NCBI GenBank assembly: GCA_039613835.1
Contig: CP154827.1
Location: 838,501 to 902,500 of the forward strand
From: Acetobacteraceae bacterium
GTDB lineage: Bacteria > Pseudomonadota > Alphaproteobacteria > Acetobacterales > Acetobacteraceae
Direction of reading: 5' to 3'
Length of the DNA stretch: 64,000 nucleotides
Both the position numbers and the translations under genes were made by a program. Shown piece by piece: positions 48,866 through 59,066 of this stretch. How positions within the stretch are numbered: the first letter of the stretch is position 1; each line of letters begins with the position of its first letter. A model generated the notes under the pieces. It saw only the letters and a list, made by a program, of their open reading frames with translations, was not told where the DNA came from and did no database searches.

Positions 48866-50833
48866 TCATCTTGCGACCCAGGCGTCTCCACTCGGATTAT
48901 GCACAAATTCCGGAACAAGCTTCTGTAGAAATGTCAGCGCCTCTTGTTGCGCATTGTCGTGACAGAGCTGTTCAAGTCGGTCGAGAACGGCGCAGACATC
49001 GCCTAGATCAGCAACACGCGGCGTCGCGATCAGCAATCCGGGCATATCAGTGATGTGAGATGTTTCGCCGACATGGAATAATTCTTCGTAGAGTTTTTCC
49101 CCCGGGCGCAGGCCGGTATATTGGATGACGATGTCCCGATCTAGCTTCAGGCCGGCCAATTTGATCATCTGTCGCGCCAATTCCTGGATTTTTACGGGCT
49201 CACCCATGTCGAACACGAAAATCCCGCCTTTATCGAGACGTCGATCCGTCTCATCGCGCCGCTTCCGGGCCTCCGTCCCGCGAACACTGGCCTGCAGAAC
49301 AAGGGACACAGCTTCGGAGATCGTCATGAAGAAGCGCGTCACGTCAGGATGGGTGACGGTCAGTGGGCCGCCCTGACGTAATTGCCGCGTGAAAAGCGGC
49401 ACGACGGAACCTGTTGATCCAAGCACATTCCCGAAACGAACCGTGACGCAGCGAAAGGCGCTTGATTCCGGCGCGGCGCGGCGCGCGAGGTCAATGGCCT
49501 GGCAGTAAATCTCCGCGCAGCGTTTCGTGGCACCCATGACGCCGGTCGGGTTTACCGCCTTGTCGCTTGAAATCAGCACGAGCGCCTGCGTGCCATGCGC
49601 CTGAGCGGCGTCGACGACAATACGCGTGCCGATCACATTGGTGAGGATACCTTCACAGGGATTTTCCTCGACGATCGGCACGTGCTTCAGCGCCGCCGCA
49701 TGAAACACGATATCCGGCTGATATTGCTGGAAAATCGCCGTCATGCGATAGCGATCCCGAATATCTCCGACGAGGACGCGACACGGCACATCCCTGAAGT
49801 GATCATTAAGTTCGAGATTAATGCGCCACAAGGCGAACTCATTATTATCGACGAGCAGAAGGCAGGACGGCGCAAATCCCGCGACCTGTCGCACGAGTTC
49901 CCCCCCGATCGAACCACCCGCCCCCGTCACCATCACGACGCGCCCCCGCATGAGACGCTCCATTCCTTCAACATCAAGTGAGACGGGGGCGCGGTTGAGA
50001 AGGTCCTCGAGGGCGATGGGCCGAAGCTCAATCGTATCTGCCGGGGTTAGACGCATCAAAGAAGGTGCGCGCTGTACCGGCACGCCATGCGCCTGCGCAG
50101 CGTCGAGCAGGTCGGAAACGAGGGCGCCACGCCAATCCGGGTCAGCGATAATAATATGTTCGGGCAGGCGGTCCTGGGCTGCAAGCCTGTCGAGCAAGGC
50201 GGGCACGTCATCCACGACACCAAGGATCGGCGTATCATGGAGGCGCCTGCCGATTTGATCCGCAGCGCGGGTGACGATGCCGATAATATCATAGCGCGCC
50301 GCCGGATGCCGGGAAACGGCACGAATGAAGAGGTCACAGCTTGTATCCGTCCCGATCAGAAGCGCTCGGGATGAAGCACCACGTCCGCGCTGCCTGAACC
50401 CGTGCACCGCCCGCGCCATCAGGCGCCCACTACCCAATCCGACGAGAAGGACAAGCGCATAGATAATCGGGAACGTCACGGAAGGGAGGCGGTAACCCAG
50501 CATAATGACGGCGATGGAAAACAAAGCGGCCCCGCCAAGCGAGGCAATCGCAATATTCCGAAGATCCGTTATGCCGGAAAAGCGCCAATATTGTTGAGGC
50601 ACGCGCAAAGGCAGCCCGCTGAGCAGTAAGGCAACCGCCCCACCTGCGACAGCCCATAAAGGGTGCAGAATGCCCGTCCGGGGGGCAGCAAGGTAAACGG
50701 CAATCGGCGCGGCAAGCCCGGAGATGAGCGCATCCAGAAGGACGTTGACGGCGATCCGCTGCGCTCGGAATCGATGCGCGTTCCCCTCAGAAACCGACCT
50801 TTTGGCTTGGTGATTTTGTTGCGCGTCTTCCAC
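48866..50833 (-). CDS. Membrane-bound nucleotide-sugar dehydratase (CapD/WbpM/FlaA1 type)
   Basis: A 655-residue protein: four N-terminal membrane helices, a CoA-binding-like domain (RALLIGTDTSCDLFIRAV) and a C-terminal short-chain dehydrogenase domain with NAD loop VMVTGAGGSIGGELVRQ and catalytic region LISSDKAVNPTGVMGATKR. Such enzymes convert UDP-GlcNAc to its 4-keto-6-deoxy form, the substrate of the adjacent aminotransferase. It is divergent from the lipid-linked glycosyltransferase gene. Confidence 0.93.
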   Translation of the reverse strand: MEDAQQNHQAKRSVSEGNAHRFRAQRIAVNVLLDALISGLAAPIAVYLAAPRTGILHPLWAVAGGAVALLLSGLPLRVPQQYWRFSGITDLRNIAIASLGGAALFSIAVIMLGYRLPSVTFPIIYALVLLVGLGSGRLMARAVHGFRQRGRGASSRALLIGTDTSCDLFIRAVSRHPAARYDIIGIVTRAADQIGRRLHDTPILGVVDDVPALLDRLAAQDRLPEHIIIADPDWRGALVSDLLDAAQAHGVPVQRAPSLMRLTPADTIELRPIALEDLLNRAPVSLDVEGMERLMRGRVVMVTGAGGSIGGELVRQVAGFAPSCLLLVDNNEFALWRINLELNDHFRDVPCRVLVGDIRDRYRMTAIFQQYQPDIVFHAAALKHVPIVEENPCEGILTNVIGTRIVVDAAQAHGTQALVLISSDKAVNPTGVMGATKRCAEIYCQAIDLARRAAPESSAFRCVTVRFGNVLGSTGSVVPLFTRQLRQGGPLTVTHPDVTRFFMTISEAVSLVLQASVRGTEARKRRDETDRRLDKGGIFVFDMGEPVKIQELARQMIKLAGLKLDRDIVIQYTGLRPGEKLYEELFHVGETSHITDMPGLLIATPRVADLGDVCAVLDRLEQLCHDNAQQEALTFLQKLVPEFVHNPSGDAWVAR

Positions 50834-50923
50834 CCGGACTTTATAACCTTACCTTTGACGTCGTTGCCTGACGCCTGTCATCGGGGGACGCTCGCCTCCC
50901 TCGCTGAAGAAACGGGCAATGCG

Positions 50924-51913
50924 ATGCACCCTTTTTTGATCCTGACCCTTCTTGGTGTTACCGTCTGCACGGTGGTGACGCAATACATGATTCGCGTCGG
51001 CATCATGGATGTCCCGGGTGACCGAAGCGCTCATATAAGGCCCGTTCCCAAGGGAGGCGGTATCGCCATGATGATGAGCCTGCTGGCAGGCGCGGTTTAT
51101 ATACTGGTTTTTCATCCCTTCCCGGCCACGGAATTTATGAAAACGGGGATCGTGCTGCTTGCGGCACTTGGCCTTGCCTGGTTCTCCTGGCGCGATGATG
51201 TATATCAATACCCAGCCCGCACGAAGTTACGTGCGCAACTGATCGCAACCATCATCGTCACGATCTGCGCCTTGTGGGGGCTTCCCTTGACGCTCCTGAC
51301 CGGCCTGAAAATCATTTGCGGGGTGGGTTTCGTCATTTACGTGACGAATGCGCTGAATTTCATGGATGGGATTAATGGCCTCGCCGTGGGAACAATCGCC
51401 TGCTGCGGTTTGATTTTGACCCCTTTGCTGCTCGTTTCGGCGCAGAATTCTGAAAGTGCCCTTTTCTTCTCATTGGGTATCGCCGCGCTGACGTTTTTAT
51501 ATTTCAACTATCCTAAGGCGCGGATCTTCATGAGTGACGTCGGCAGTCAGCCTTGCGGCCTTCTGCTGGGCTGGGGTGCGCTTTTATTCATGCGCAACGG
51601 GACATGGTCGCTTCTCGTGCCACTGATGTTGATGGGGATCCTGTTTGACGTCACCTTCACCCTCATCCGGCGGGCCCTCAGGGGCGAAAATCTGATGCAG
51701 GCCCATTGCGGCCATCTTTACCAGATTGCCGGCCGCGCCGGGGTCTCCAAGCCTCTGATTACCCTGCTGCACTGGGTGTTCATTTTCTGGGGCGGCTTTA
51801 TCGGGCTCACTTTCATCGGGTTCAAAGCCCAGATCATCCTGACGCTGATCCCGCAATTTATCTGGGCGGGTTATGTAATTCGAAAAGCGCGAGGACAGCA
51901 TTTGGCATTATGA
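50924..51913 (+). CDS. WecA/MraY-like undecaprenyl-phosphate sugar-phosphate transferase
   Basis: A 329-residue protein with about ten membrane helices. The family motifs GDRSAHIRPVPKGGGIAM, FSWRDDVYQYPARTK, NALNFMDGINGLA and RIFMSDVGSQPCG give the catalytic aspartates and the lipid-substrate loops. It would start a glycan by placing a sugar-1-phosphate on undecaprenyl phosphate. ATG 50924 (MHPFLILTLLG) is the likely start; the longer frame overlaps the dehydratase start. Confidence 0.9.
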   Translation: MHPFLILTLLGVTVCTVVTQYMIRVGIMDVPGDRSAHIRPVPKGGGIAMMMSLLAGAVYILVFHPFPATEFMKTGIVLLAALGLAWFSWRDDVYQYPARTKLRAQLIATIIVTICALWGLPLTLLTGLKIICGVGFVIYVTNALNFMDGINGLAVGTIACCGLILTPLLLVSAQNSESALFFSLGIAALTFLYFNYPKARIFMSDVGSQPCGLLLGWGALLFMRNGTWSLLVPLMLMGILFDVTFTLIRRALRGENLMQAHCGHLYQIAGRAGVSKPLITLLHWVFIFWGGFIGLTFIGFKAQIILTLIPQFIWAGYVIRKARGQHLAL

Positions 51914-51920
51914 GGCTGAC

Positions 51921-52409
51921 TCAGCTTTCCTCAAAGCGAAAGGGCCGTGAGCTCGCCCCGGCCCTTGCGCTTATACGAGAACATATCGGGCGTGTATCAG
52001 CCTGTGGCGCGCTGCAGCGGGATAACGGATACGCCATCCCCCCGGGGGACCGCGTTTTTTTGCGCCGTGCCTCGGGCTCGGAAACATCATTCATGACAGC
52101 CCGCAATTCACGAAGATAGGCGGAACCTTTGAGGGTTCTCTGCACAAGGACGGAGCGCCGGTCGAGCGGATCCACCTTGCGGCGCGCCAGATCAAGCTCA
52201 GCCAGCCGGTCAAGCGCACGCGTGATGGCCGGTTTGGAGACATTCAATTCATGAGCGAGACCCCGCACCGTGTGCCCCCCTTCCCGAAGATAGCAGATCA
52301 GAAAAACGCTAAGCTGGCGTGCAGACAGATCTGGTCCATCCTTACGGACGAGCGTCACAAGCGTGTCCCTCAGGAGGTGCAGTTTATTGTCGTTAATCGA
52401 ATGAGCCAA
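51921..52409 (-). CDS. MarR-family transcriptional regulator
   Basis: A 162-residue winged-helix protein: LSARQLSVFLICYLRE, the recognition helix LNVSKPAITRALDRLAEL and wing KVDPLDRRSVLVQRTLKG. MarR proteins repress efflux or stress genes and respond to small ligands. The C-terminal 50 residues (SRCSAPQADTRPICSRI) look unlike the family and may be a frame artefact. It is convergent with the glycosyltransferase gene, eight bases apart; its target is unknown. Confidence 0.8.
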   Translation of the reverse strand: MAHSINDNKLHLLRDTLVTLVRKDGPDLSARQLSVFLICYLREGGHTVRGLAHELNVSKPAITRALDRLAELDLARRKVDPLDRRSVLVQRTLKGSAYLRELRAVMNDVSEPEARRKKTRSPGGMAYPLSRCSAPQADTRPICSRISARAGASSRPFRFEES

Positions 52410-52635
52410 GTTCCACTCCCCTGCTCTCGGTTAAGGTGCGAAGCCCAAAACGACCCACGCGCATCATGGAGACACGGTGGCCATTAAAAGCATTTTCAGT
52501 GATGCTACCACTTTTCAGTCACAGCATCGTCAAGCGCTGGGGGAAGGCTTTTGAAGAGTCTATCCAAGCGCAACATCATAACTATATCGGAATGTTTTTA
52601 GCCCGAACAGGGTTGCGGGAGGCTGACCCGCCCCC

Positions 52636-53877
52636 TCAGCCGCAACAATGCTGCCTGATTGCGTGATAAAGAGCGCGTAAACCACGTGTTTCGCCGCCCG
52701 CGGGATGCCAGGACGAGCGCTGTCATTCCACGCATAACTATCGATATGCGCCCATTTTACGGGGGTCTTGACGAATTTCTCAATGAAGAGCGCCGCCGTC
52801 ACCGCTCCGACCATCGGGACGGAAGCCGCATTGGAACAGTCGGCAATTTCCGATGACAGCTATGCATCATATTCATACCAGAGAGGGAGACGCCACATCG
52901 GATTCCCGTAGTCACGTCCCGCTTCTATCAGCGCGTCGGAGAAAGGATCGTCATTGCCGAATAAAGCGGGTAGGTTCGGCCCCAATGCGACACGGGCGGC
53001 ATCGGACACGCTGTTCTCGACGCAACCCAGAGCCGTAGCTCAATACGCAAGGGCACTGCCTTTCGGATGAGCAATGTCGTCAGGGCCAGCATGAGGGCCG
53101 TGCCACCCATATCTTTTTTCATGCGGCGCATCGCGCTTGACGGTTTGATATCCAGCCCACCCGAATCAAAGCAAACCCCCTTCCCGACCAAAGAAAGCAA
53201 CGGTGTCTACGCGGTGGCCTCCGGATGGGCCCATCGGGCAATCACCGCTTTCGGCGCGCGGCAGGAGCCCGCACCGACGGCGGCCAGGCATGGATAATTC
53301 TCCGTCAGATCATCACCCTCCATAATGGTGACGTCGGCGTTGAGAGGTTGCAGCGCGGCACGGGCCGCCTCCGCGAGTTCCGCAGGGCCAAGGAGATTTG
53401 CGGGCGCGTTGATGAGATCCCGCCCGAGCCAGATTGACTCCGCAAGGGGAAGGTAAGCTTCAAGGGCTTCATCCAGCACGATACGCGGCGCGCGGGACGA
53501 GTCATGCGGGCGGAGGGCGGCCTTATAGGCGCCCATGGAGAAGCCCAGAAACGCATTTTCAAGCACGCTTTGCCGCGCCGCTTCGGGGAAGGCGCTGGCA
53601 TCAAGGTGCCACACGCCAGGCGGCAACCCAAGCGCGAGGGCCCCGAACATACTGGGGCCAGAACCCATTTTCGGCGGGCAGAAAAAACGGCCCGCGCCAC
53701 ACCATCTTCGGCTGGAATCAGGACAATATGGTCGTGGCATTGTCCTTGACGCTGCGCTTCCAGGTAAGGCCAATGGCGTCCCAGGACATCCGCCGGATCA
53801 CTCCTTGGCGGTATCAGCGAAACAATTTGCGCCGCTTTGTCCGGCGATGCGATGCAGAGACTGAGATCATGGCGCAT
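52636..53877 (-). pseudogene. Broken M17 leucyl aminopeptidase gene with core deletion
   Basis: Reconstructed order: [64 protein letters not shown] with metal/catalytic residues, [12 protein letters not shown], then [57 protein letters not shown] and end GLRALYHAIRQH. Between VENSVS and AARVALGP about 60 residues are missing, including the NTDAEGRL metal-binding signature. Frameshifts near 53690, 53205, 53030 and 52705 and an in-frame TAG near 52859 add to this. The deletion rules out simple sequencing error as the only cause. Confidence 0.88.
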
Positions 53878-54308
53878 TGATTTCGCTTTCCTTCCACCAT
53901 TTAAATTCAAAACCATGATGGTTGGGTGACGGATCGAAAGGCCGGAATCAAGCAGAACTTCTATCGCAGCACCCGCGTTTGACCGCACCTGATGTCGTTA
54001 AGGTAGCTTTACACCGTTTTGAGGACTTGAAACTCAGGGACGGTGCGAATGGCCGTTAAATGAGATTTTTTAAATATTGACTAATTTATTTGCGCTCATC
54101 ACCCCATCGAAAAACCAACTGATCAAATCTTTCGTGAGATTCGAAAGATGCGGGAAAAGTCAAATGTAAATTAATATATTAATATTGTTTTTATATTCAT
54201 AAACTGAATTTAATAGCTACAATTTTATTGTTGGAAAAAATACAACTACTTTACAAATGATTTTCAAAACGAATCATTTTGACAACAATAAAAATAAAAG
54301 AGGCATTT
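53878..54308. promoter_or_regulatory. AT-rich region upstream of the GH18-like gene
   Basis: This 430-base gap becomes very AT-rich from about 54060, unlike the flanking DNA. A short inverted repeat, AATGATT at 54256-54262 and AATCATT at 54272-54278, and a TTGACA at 54279-54284 lie just before an AAAGAGG ribosome site and the ATG at 54309, so promoter and operator elements are plausible. I see no gene in it. Confidence 0.4.
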
Positions 54309-55058
54309 ATGACCAAATTGCTTGGCGGCTGGAGTCAAACTTTGGCCCTTAATCCGCTCGATGAATTTGACTTCATGATGTATGGGATGGTGACAAACCT
54401 GGATGGGCTGACCACCAGCACCGCCGCTTACCCTGGCTGGAGCCCTGAAAAGAAACCAAGCCGTCCGCAAACCCGAAATTCAAAGGCAAAACACTTTGGT
54501 CCTACGGCGGAGGTAGATGCGCGCCTCAGCAGAAGCCTTCCAATATAGAAGATGTGAACCGCATTGTTTCTGCGACAAAAAATAAATCATAGGATGGTGT
54601 CGATTTCGACGATGAGTGCAATATGAATATGTGTCTCGTCATCGAAGCGATAAAGCAGTTGAAAGAACATAAAAAAAGAAACCAGTTTCGGCTTCATCGC
54701 AGGATATAGTTACAACCACCCCACCACTGCCAGCGGCAAAAAGCTGAATCAGAAAGTTTCCTCTATCATCGCATCGGGCCAGTGCAACCGCCTCATCCAT
54801 TATTGTTACGCCGCTGCAATGTGGAACAAGGACGACATCCTCGGCAATGTCAGACAGGCGCTGGAGCGGAGCCTTGCTTTCGGGATAGAAAAGGAGAAGG
54901 TCATTCTGGCGCTGACATCGAGGGATTTGACCGACTGGAATCTGAATTATTTTCTAGATCAGGTCATTGATCTCGATATCGTGGGTTTGTTCATCTGGCG
55001 GTATGACCAGCTCTCGGCAGATCATCTCCAGATTATTCGAAACCGATTGGGCAAATAA
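54309..55058 (+). pseudogene. Broken GH18-like glycosidase gene in an AT-rich island
   Basis: The start MTKLLGGWSQTLALNPLD is followed, over frame changes, by GKTLWSYGGGRCAPQQKPS, the DGVDFDDEC strand (compare the GH18 catalytic DGxDxDxE), TSFGFIAGYSYNHPTTASG, GQCNRLIHYCYAAAMWNKDD and GLFIWRYDQLSADHLQII. Lesions: a frameshift between 54450 and 54480, TAG at 54590-54592 just before DGVDFDDE, and an extra A in the A7 run at about 54671-54677. GH18 enzymes act on chitin or N-glycans; the family call rests on motif spacing only. No signal peptide is evident in the surviving start. Confidence 0.6.
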
Positions 55059-55347
55059 ACTCTTCAAACGGTAGGATTTCCATCGGTCTTCGGGGGTAAA
55101 TCCGGCAGCCAGCTTATCACAATGACCGGGCTGGCTGCCCTCCTGGCCCCGCTATGCCATAAGGGTCGCCGAATTTCGGGGGTAATATTGCCGCAGCAAG
55201 AAGCCATCGCGATGGTGTGCTCACCCGATTGTTCAGGAAAGACGCTGTGGCGGCCTTGCTGTTAACAGCATGTCGATAAAACCTCTCCAAATCAGTATTT
55301 TTGGGTCAATCCTTCCCCTGAACAGGCCAGCGACGCCGTCTTGCCGC
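55059..55347. other. Intergenic stretch with one hairpin
   Basis: No gene is recognised. GGCAGCCAGC at 55104-55113 and GCTGGCTGCC at 55130-55139 form a perfect 10-base inverted repeat with a 16-base loop, 45 bases after the GH18-like stop; no T-tract follows. It could be a terminator or the remnant of a mobile element end. Confidence 0.4.
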
Positions 55348-55578
55348 CTAAAATGAAAGTGCTTGCATAAAATCATCATCTCGCAGTTTTTTGGACGCAT
55401 GCAAGCGATCCCAATCTGCCAGATTATTTCTCTTTTTTCGTAAACGCGTTAGAAAAGAGGTCAATGTGACGCTTCGATAATGTCCTTTCGTTTGAAACGC
55501 CGCCAGGTGGCGCGCAAGATGCATTGGCTCCATAGCGTCATGGACGATAAAACCTGACTCGGCGCACGTTTTTCTCAA
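55348..55578 (-). pseudogene. Possible truncated gene fragment, unknown family
   Basis: A 76-codon open frame with a fairly natural composition (GFIVHDAMEPMHLARHLAAF, RSVTLTSFLTRLRKKRN) that reads like the C-terminal part of a larger protein. No start codon with a ribosome site is evident, and upstream in frame a stop occurs about 65 bases away. I do not recognise the family. It may be non-coding. Confidence 0.25.
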
Positions 55579-55597
55579 GCGGCTTCCTGCGCTCAGT

Positions 55598-57993
55598 TTG
55601 CCAAGGAATGTTCGCTTTTGCGCGGCTCAAGCTCCCCCTGAACGCCGCGGCCTGACCGCCCTCCTCGGACCCACAAATACCGGTTAAAACCTGGTTCGCG
55701 CTGGAGCGCCTCATGGCCCATCCTGACGGGATGATCGGGTTTCCGCTGCGCCTGCTCGCGCGCGAGAATTATGAAAAGCTCGTGGCGGCAAAAGTGGTCG
55801 AGCACGTTGCGCTCCTGACGGGGGAGGAGAAAATCATTCCCCGCCAGGCACACTGGTTCTCCTGCACCGTTGAAGCCATGCCGCGTGAACGCAAGATGAG
55901 CTTCGTTGCGATTGATGAAATCCAACTCTGTGCTGATCCAGAGCGCGAGCATGTTTTCACCGATCGGCTTCTGCACTGCCGTGGCACGATGGAGACATTG
56001 TTGCTTGACGCCGACACGATGCGGCCCATTCTCAAGTCGCTCTTCCCCGGGATCAAAATCGAGATGAGGCTCCGCCTCTCCTCTTTGAGTCATATCGGGC
56101 ATTTATCCCTGACCAAGCTCCCGCCGCGCTCCGCCATCGTCGCTTTTTCCGTGCCTGAGGTTTACGCCATTGCGGATATATTGCGCCGTCGCCGGGGCGG
56201 CTGCGCCATTGTCATGGGGCAGCTTTCTCCGCAGACGCGCAATGCACAAGTGGCTTTATTTCAGAATCGCGAGGTTGATTATCTCGTCGCAACGGACGCC
56301 ATCGGCATGGGTCTCAATATGGATGTTGAGCATGTTGCCCTGGCCGCACGGCACAAATTTGACGGGGCGCATTTCCGCGCATTGTCGCCACATGAGCTGG
56401 CACATATTTTCGGCCGTGCGGGGCGCGGCCTCAAAGATGGAACGTTCGGCACGACAGAAAGCGCGCCCCCTCTCGCGCCGGACCTTGTTCAGCAGATCGA
56501 AAACCATCATTTCGCGCCATTGAAACACATCGTCTGGCGTAATGACGCACTTGATTTCACCGCTGTCACCACATTGAAGCAGAGCCTGTCACGCCCCTCA
56601 TCGCATGACGCCGTGCGCCGCGGGCGTGAGGCCAGTGACGTCATCACGCTCCATGCGCTTGCGCGATCACCATCCGTCCAGTCATGGGCGACGACACACG
56701 TGCAGGTGCAACGTCTCTGAGAAGTCTGTCAGATCCCTGATTTCAGTAAACTGGGTGACACCTCGCACGCCCAGATATGTGAACGGCTTTTCCTCTCCCT
56801 TTCCACGGCGGGGCGGGTTCCGCATGGCTGGTTTGCGAAGCAGATCAAGCGTCTCAATAATGTGGAGGGAGATATTGATGCATTGATGCATCGCCTGACG
56901 GCCATACGGCTTTGCGCCTATGTCGCGACCAAGCGCGATTGGTATCCCCGGAGCGAACGTTGGGAAAAAGTGACGCGCGAGGTTGAAACAGCCCCCTCAG
57001 ACGCCCTGCATGAAAAACTCAGGACAAAATATATTGACCGCAAAGCCGCAACCCTCTCTCGACATTTGCGCGACTCATCGACGGGTCAAGCGCTTTCATC
57101 CATTACCGCCGGCAGGAACCTCGTTATTGAGGATCATCAAGTGGGACATCTTGACGGGTTTGGCTTCACGCTGGATCCGAACCTGACACATGCAGCACGC
57201 CATCTGGCTCTGAAAGCAGGATGCCGCGCCGTGATACGCTATTTGCCGACACGCGTGCAGGAAGTTGAGAATTCGGGAGATACCGCATTCTGGATCAATG
57301 TCACGACGGCCACATTGCATTGGCAAGGTGAGACCATGGCCCGCCTGACACGCGGCAGCGCGCTCCTCAAGCCGGACATCCAACTTATTTCCGGCGAGCT
57401 TGAGGGGCAGATTTTGAAAGCGCGGGTCTTGTTGCGTCTGAAACTTTATCTCGACGCCTCTCTTCGGCAGCATCTCGCGCCGCTTTATCATACGTTAGAG
57501 GCGCTCACCCCCCTCCCGGAAAAGCGGACCCTGGTGGTCGGCACGCGCGCGCTCTTTCTGCGCGACCTGCCGCGCCCGGCTGCGGCATCTCTGCGCTATA
57601 TGCTGGTGGCGCTGCATCATGGATGGGGCATGCAAGGGTGGGATTACCAGCGCGTCTCACTGCGCCCGGGCTGAGGGCGACGTTGCACAGGGTGTAGAGA
57701 CCGGATTTCTGCCCTCCGGGACCGTTTTTATAAGGATCGACATGGCGGAGAGATGGATTGCGCGCCTGACTCGTGCGGCCCTTTATAAGGACGCCGCCCT
57801 TCCCGTCGGAATGGTTGAGGCGCTCGGCGTGAAGAACAGCGATATCCCGTCCATCCTCAAATCATGGCGCTTTGCTTTCCGTGATGGGCACGCGTTGGCA
57901 CCTGATCACTATGGTCCGCCATCGCCCTTGATTTTACGCAAACGCAGGGCGGCAAAGCCCGATCAAGGAAAGTCCCGGCCGCAAGAGAGGTAG
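55598..57993 (+). pseudogene. Broken SUV3-like DEAD-type helicase gene
   Basis: Family motifs: Walker A GPTNTG at 55667-55684 then KT-WFALERLMAHPDG after a one-base insertion at 55685; IGFPLRLLARENYEKL; Walker B FVAIDEIQLCADPE; SAIVAFSVPEVYAIAD; DYLVATDAIGMGLNMD; HIFGRAGRGLKDG. TGA at 56718-56720 replaces Trp in RL-stop-EVCQIPDF, and a frame change near 57660 precedes the tail TRAALYKDAAL. The helicase is the usual neighbour of fdxA in alphaproteobacteria. Its true start is unclear. The 1-kb central open frame lacks an intact Walker A. Confidence 0.87.
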
Positions 57994-58444
57994 GGCGGTG
58001 AGCAGGCAGGGGCCGTTTGCCGCCCTGCGTCATTAGCAAAAAAAATGACAGGTCGGCGCGCATCGGCGCTTTGCAAAGAGGTCTCGTCAAGTATGGAAGC
58101 CCGATCCGGTGATGCCGCTTGCGGAAGGTTAATTCACGATGAAAAACTGTGATTCGTTCAGATTACCGGATCAATCACAGGGTGGTGCTATGACGCCGAC
58201 CGTCTTCAAACGCTTTGAAATGGCTTTTTATCGCGCTTTCAAGCCGAAGGGTCGATGTCGACATGGCGGCGGGAATGCAACATGCTTCGCTGTAAAACGG
58301 CCAAATTACCAGATTAGCTCTTGCATATCGCTCAATGAAGCGATTATTTGCCTGTTGGAAAATCACATTTACCGCCCGATAGCGACGTTCAAACGTTGCT
58401 ATCGCCCAAAGGCGATCTGCTCGGCTCATTGATCGGAGAAGTTT
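57994..58444. other. Intergenic stretch, no gene recognised
   Basis: About 450 bases between the helicase remnant and fdxA. In many relatives an S4-domain RNA-binding protein lies here; I could not recognise one in any frame. Several stops in all frames suggest a lost gene or long leader. A GGAGAA ribosome site precedes the fdxA ATG. Confidence 0.5.
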
Positions 58445-58777
58445 ATGGCCTATGTAGTCACTGAAAACTGCATTCGCTGCAAATATACGGATTGCGTTGA
58501 AGTCTGTCCCGTGGATTGCTTTTATGCGGGCGAGAATTTCCTCGTCATCAATCCCGATGAATGCATTGATTGCGGCGTTTGTGAGTCCGAATGCCCTGCC
58601 GAGGCGATTGTCCCTGATAGTGATGGCAATGCGTCAGCCTGGCTTGAGATCAACACCAAATACGCCGCAGTTTGGCCGAATATGACGCGCAAAATCGCGC
58701 CCATGCCGGATGCGGATGAATGGAACAATAAACCGGGTAAGGCCGACATGCTTTCGCCCGAACCGCATAAGGACTGA
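58445..58777 (+). CDS. fdxA: Seven-iron ferredoxin FdxA
   Basis: A 110-residue ferredoxin carrying electrons in the cytoplasm. Cluster ligands are in [17 protein letters not shown] and [12 protein letters not shown], the 3Fe-4S plus 4Fe-4S pattern of the FdxA family, with the typical Trp-rich end [13 protein letters not shown] strong hairpin and T-rich tract follow. Partner unknown. Confidence 0.96.
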   Translation: MAYVVTENCIRCKYTDCVEVCPVDCFYAGENFLVINPDECIDCGVCESECPAEAIVPDSDGNASAWLEINTKYAAVWPNMTRKIAPMPDADEWNNKPGKADMLSPEPHKD

Positions 58778-58802
58778 ATTTCTTTTCCGGTCCCTTTTGA
58801 AG

Positions 58803-58851
58803 GCCCGTTGATATCGGCTGTTTCGCAGCCTTGTCAGCGGGCTTTATTTTT
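58803..58851 (+). terminator. Intrinsic terminator of fdxA
   Basis: GCCCGTTGA at 58803-58811 pairs with TCAGCGGGC (one G-T pair), enclosing a second stem GGCTG/CAGCC with loop TTTCG, and is followed by TTTATTTTT. It lies 25 bases after the fdxA stop. Confidence 0.8.
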
Positions 58852-58994
58852 GCGTGGCACCTGACGCGCATTGACCCTGAAATTCCGTGCCGGGTTTGCT
58901 CTCGCGACAGGGATGCGAGATCCCTTCCGCGCCCTCCTCCCTGGAACGCTCTCTCAATGCGGTGTGACGTTGGCCGCGATAGAAGCGCCAGAGC

Positions 58995-59026
58995 AAAAAA
59001 GCCGACGGCGCGAACCGTCGGCTTTA
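58995..59026 (-). terminator. Intrinsic terminator of the cyo operon
   Basis: GCCGACGG at 59001-59008 pairs with CCGTCGGC at 59015-59022 around loop CGCGAA. On the minus strand the stem is followed by a run of six T (the A run at 58995-59000), placing a classical terminator about 45 bases downstream of cyoD. Confidence 0.85.
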
Positions 59027-59066
59027 GCTTTTCACAGCACGTGAACATGCCGCAAATCTCGATAGG

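Noticed and set aside
58650..59048. 132-codon minus-strand frame downstream of fdxA
   Set aside because: It spans two clear terminators and the antisense of fdxA; not coding.
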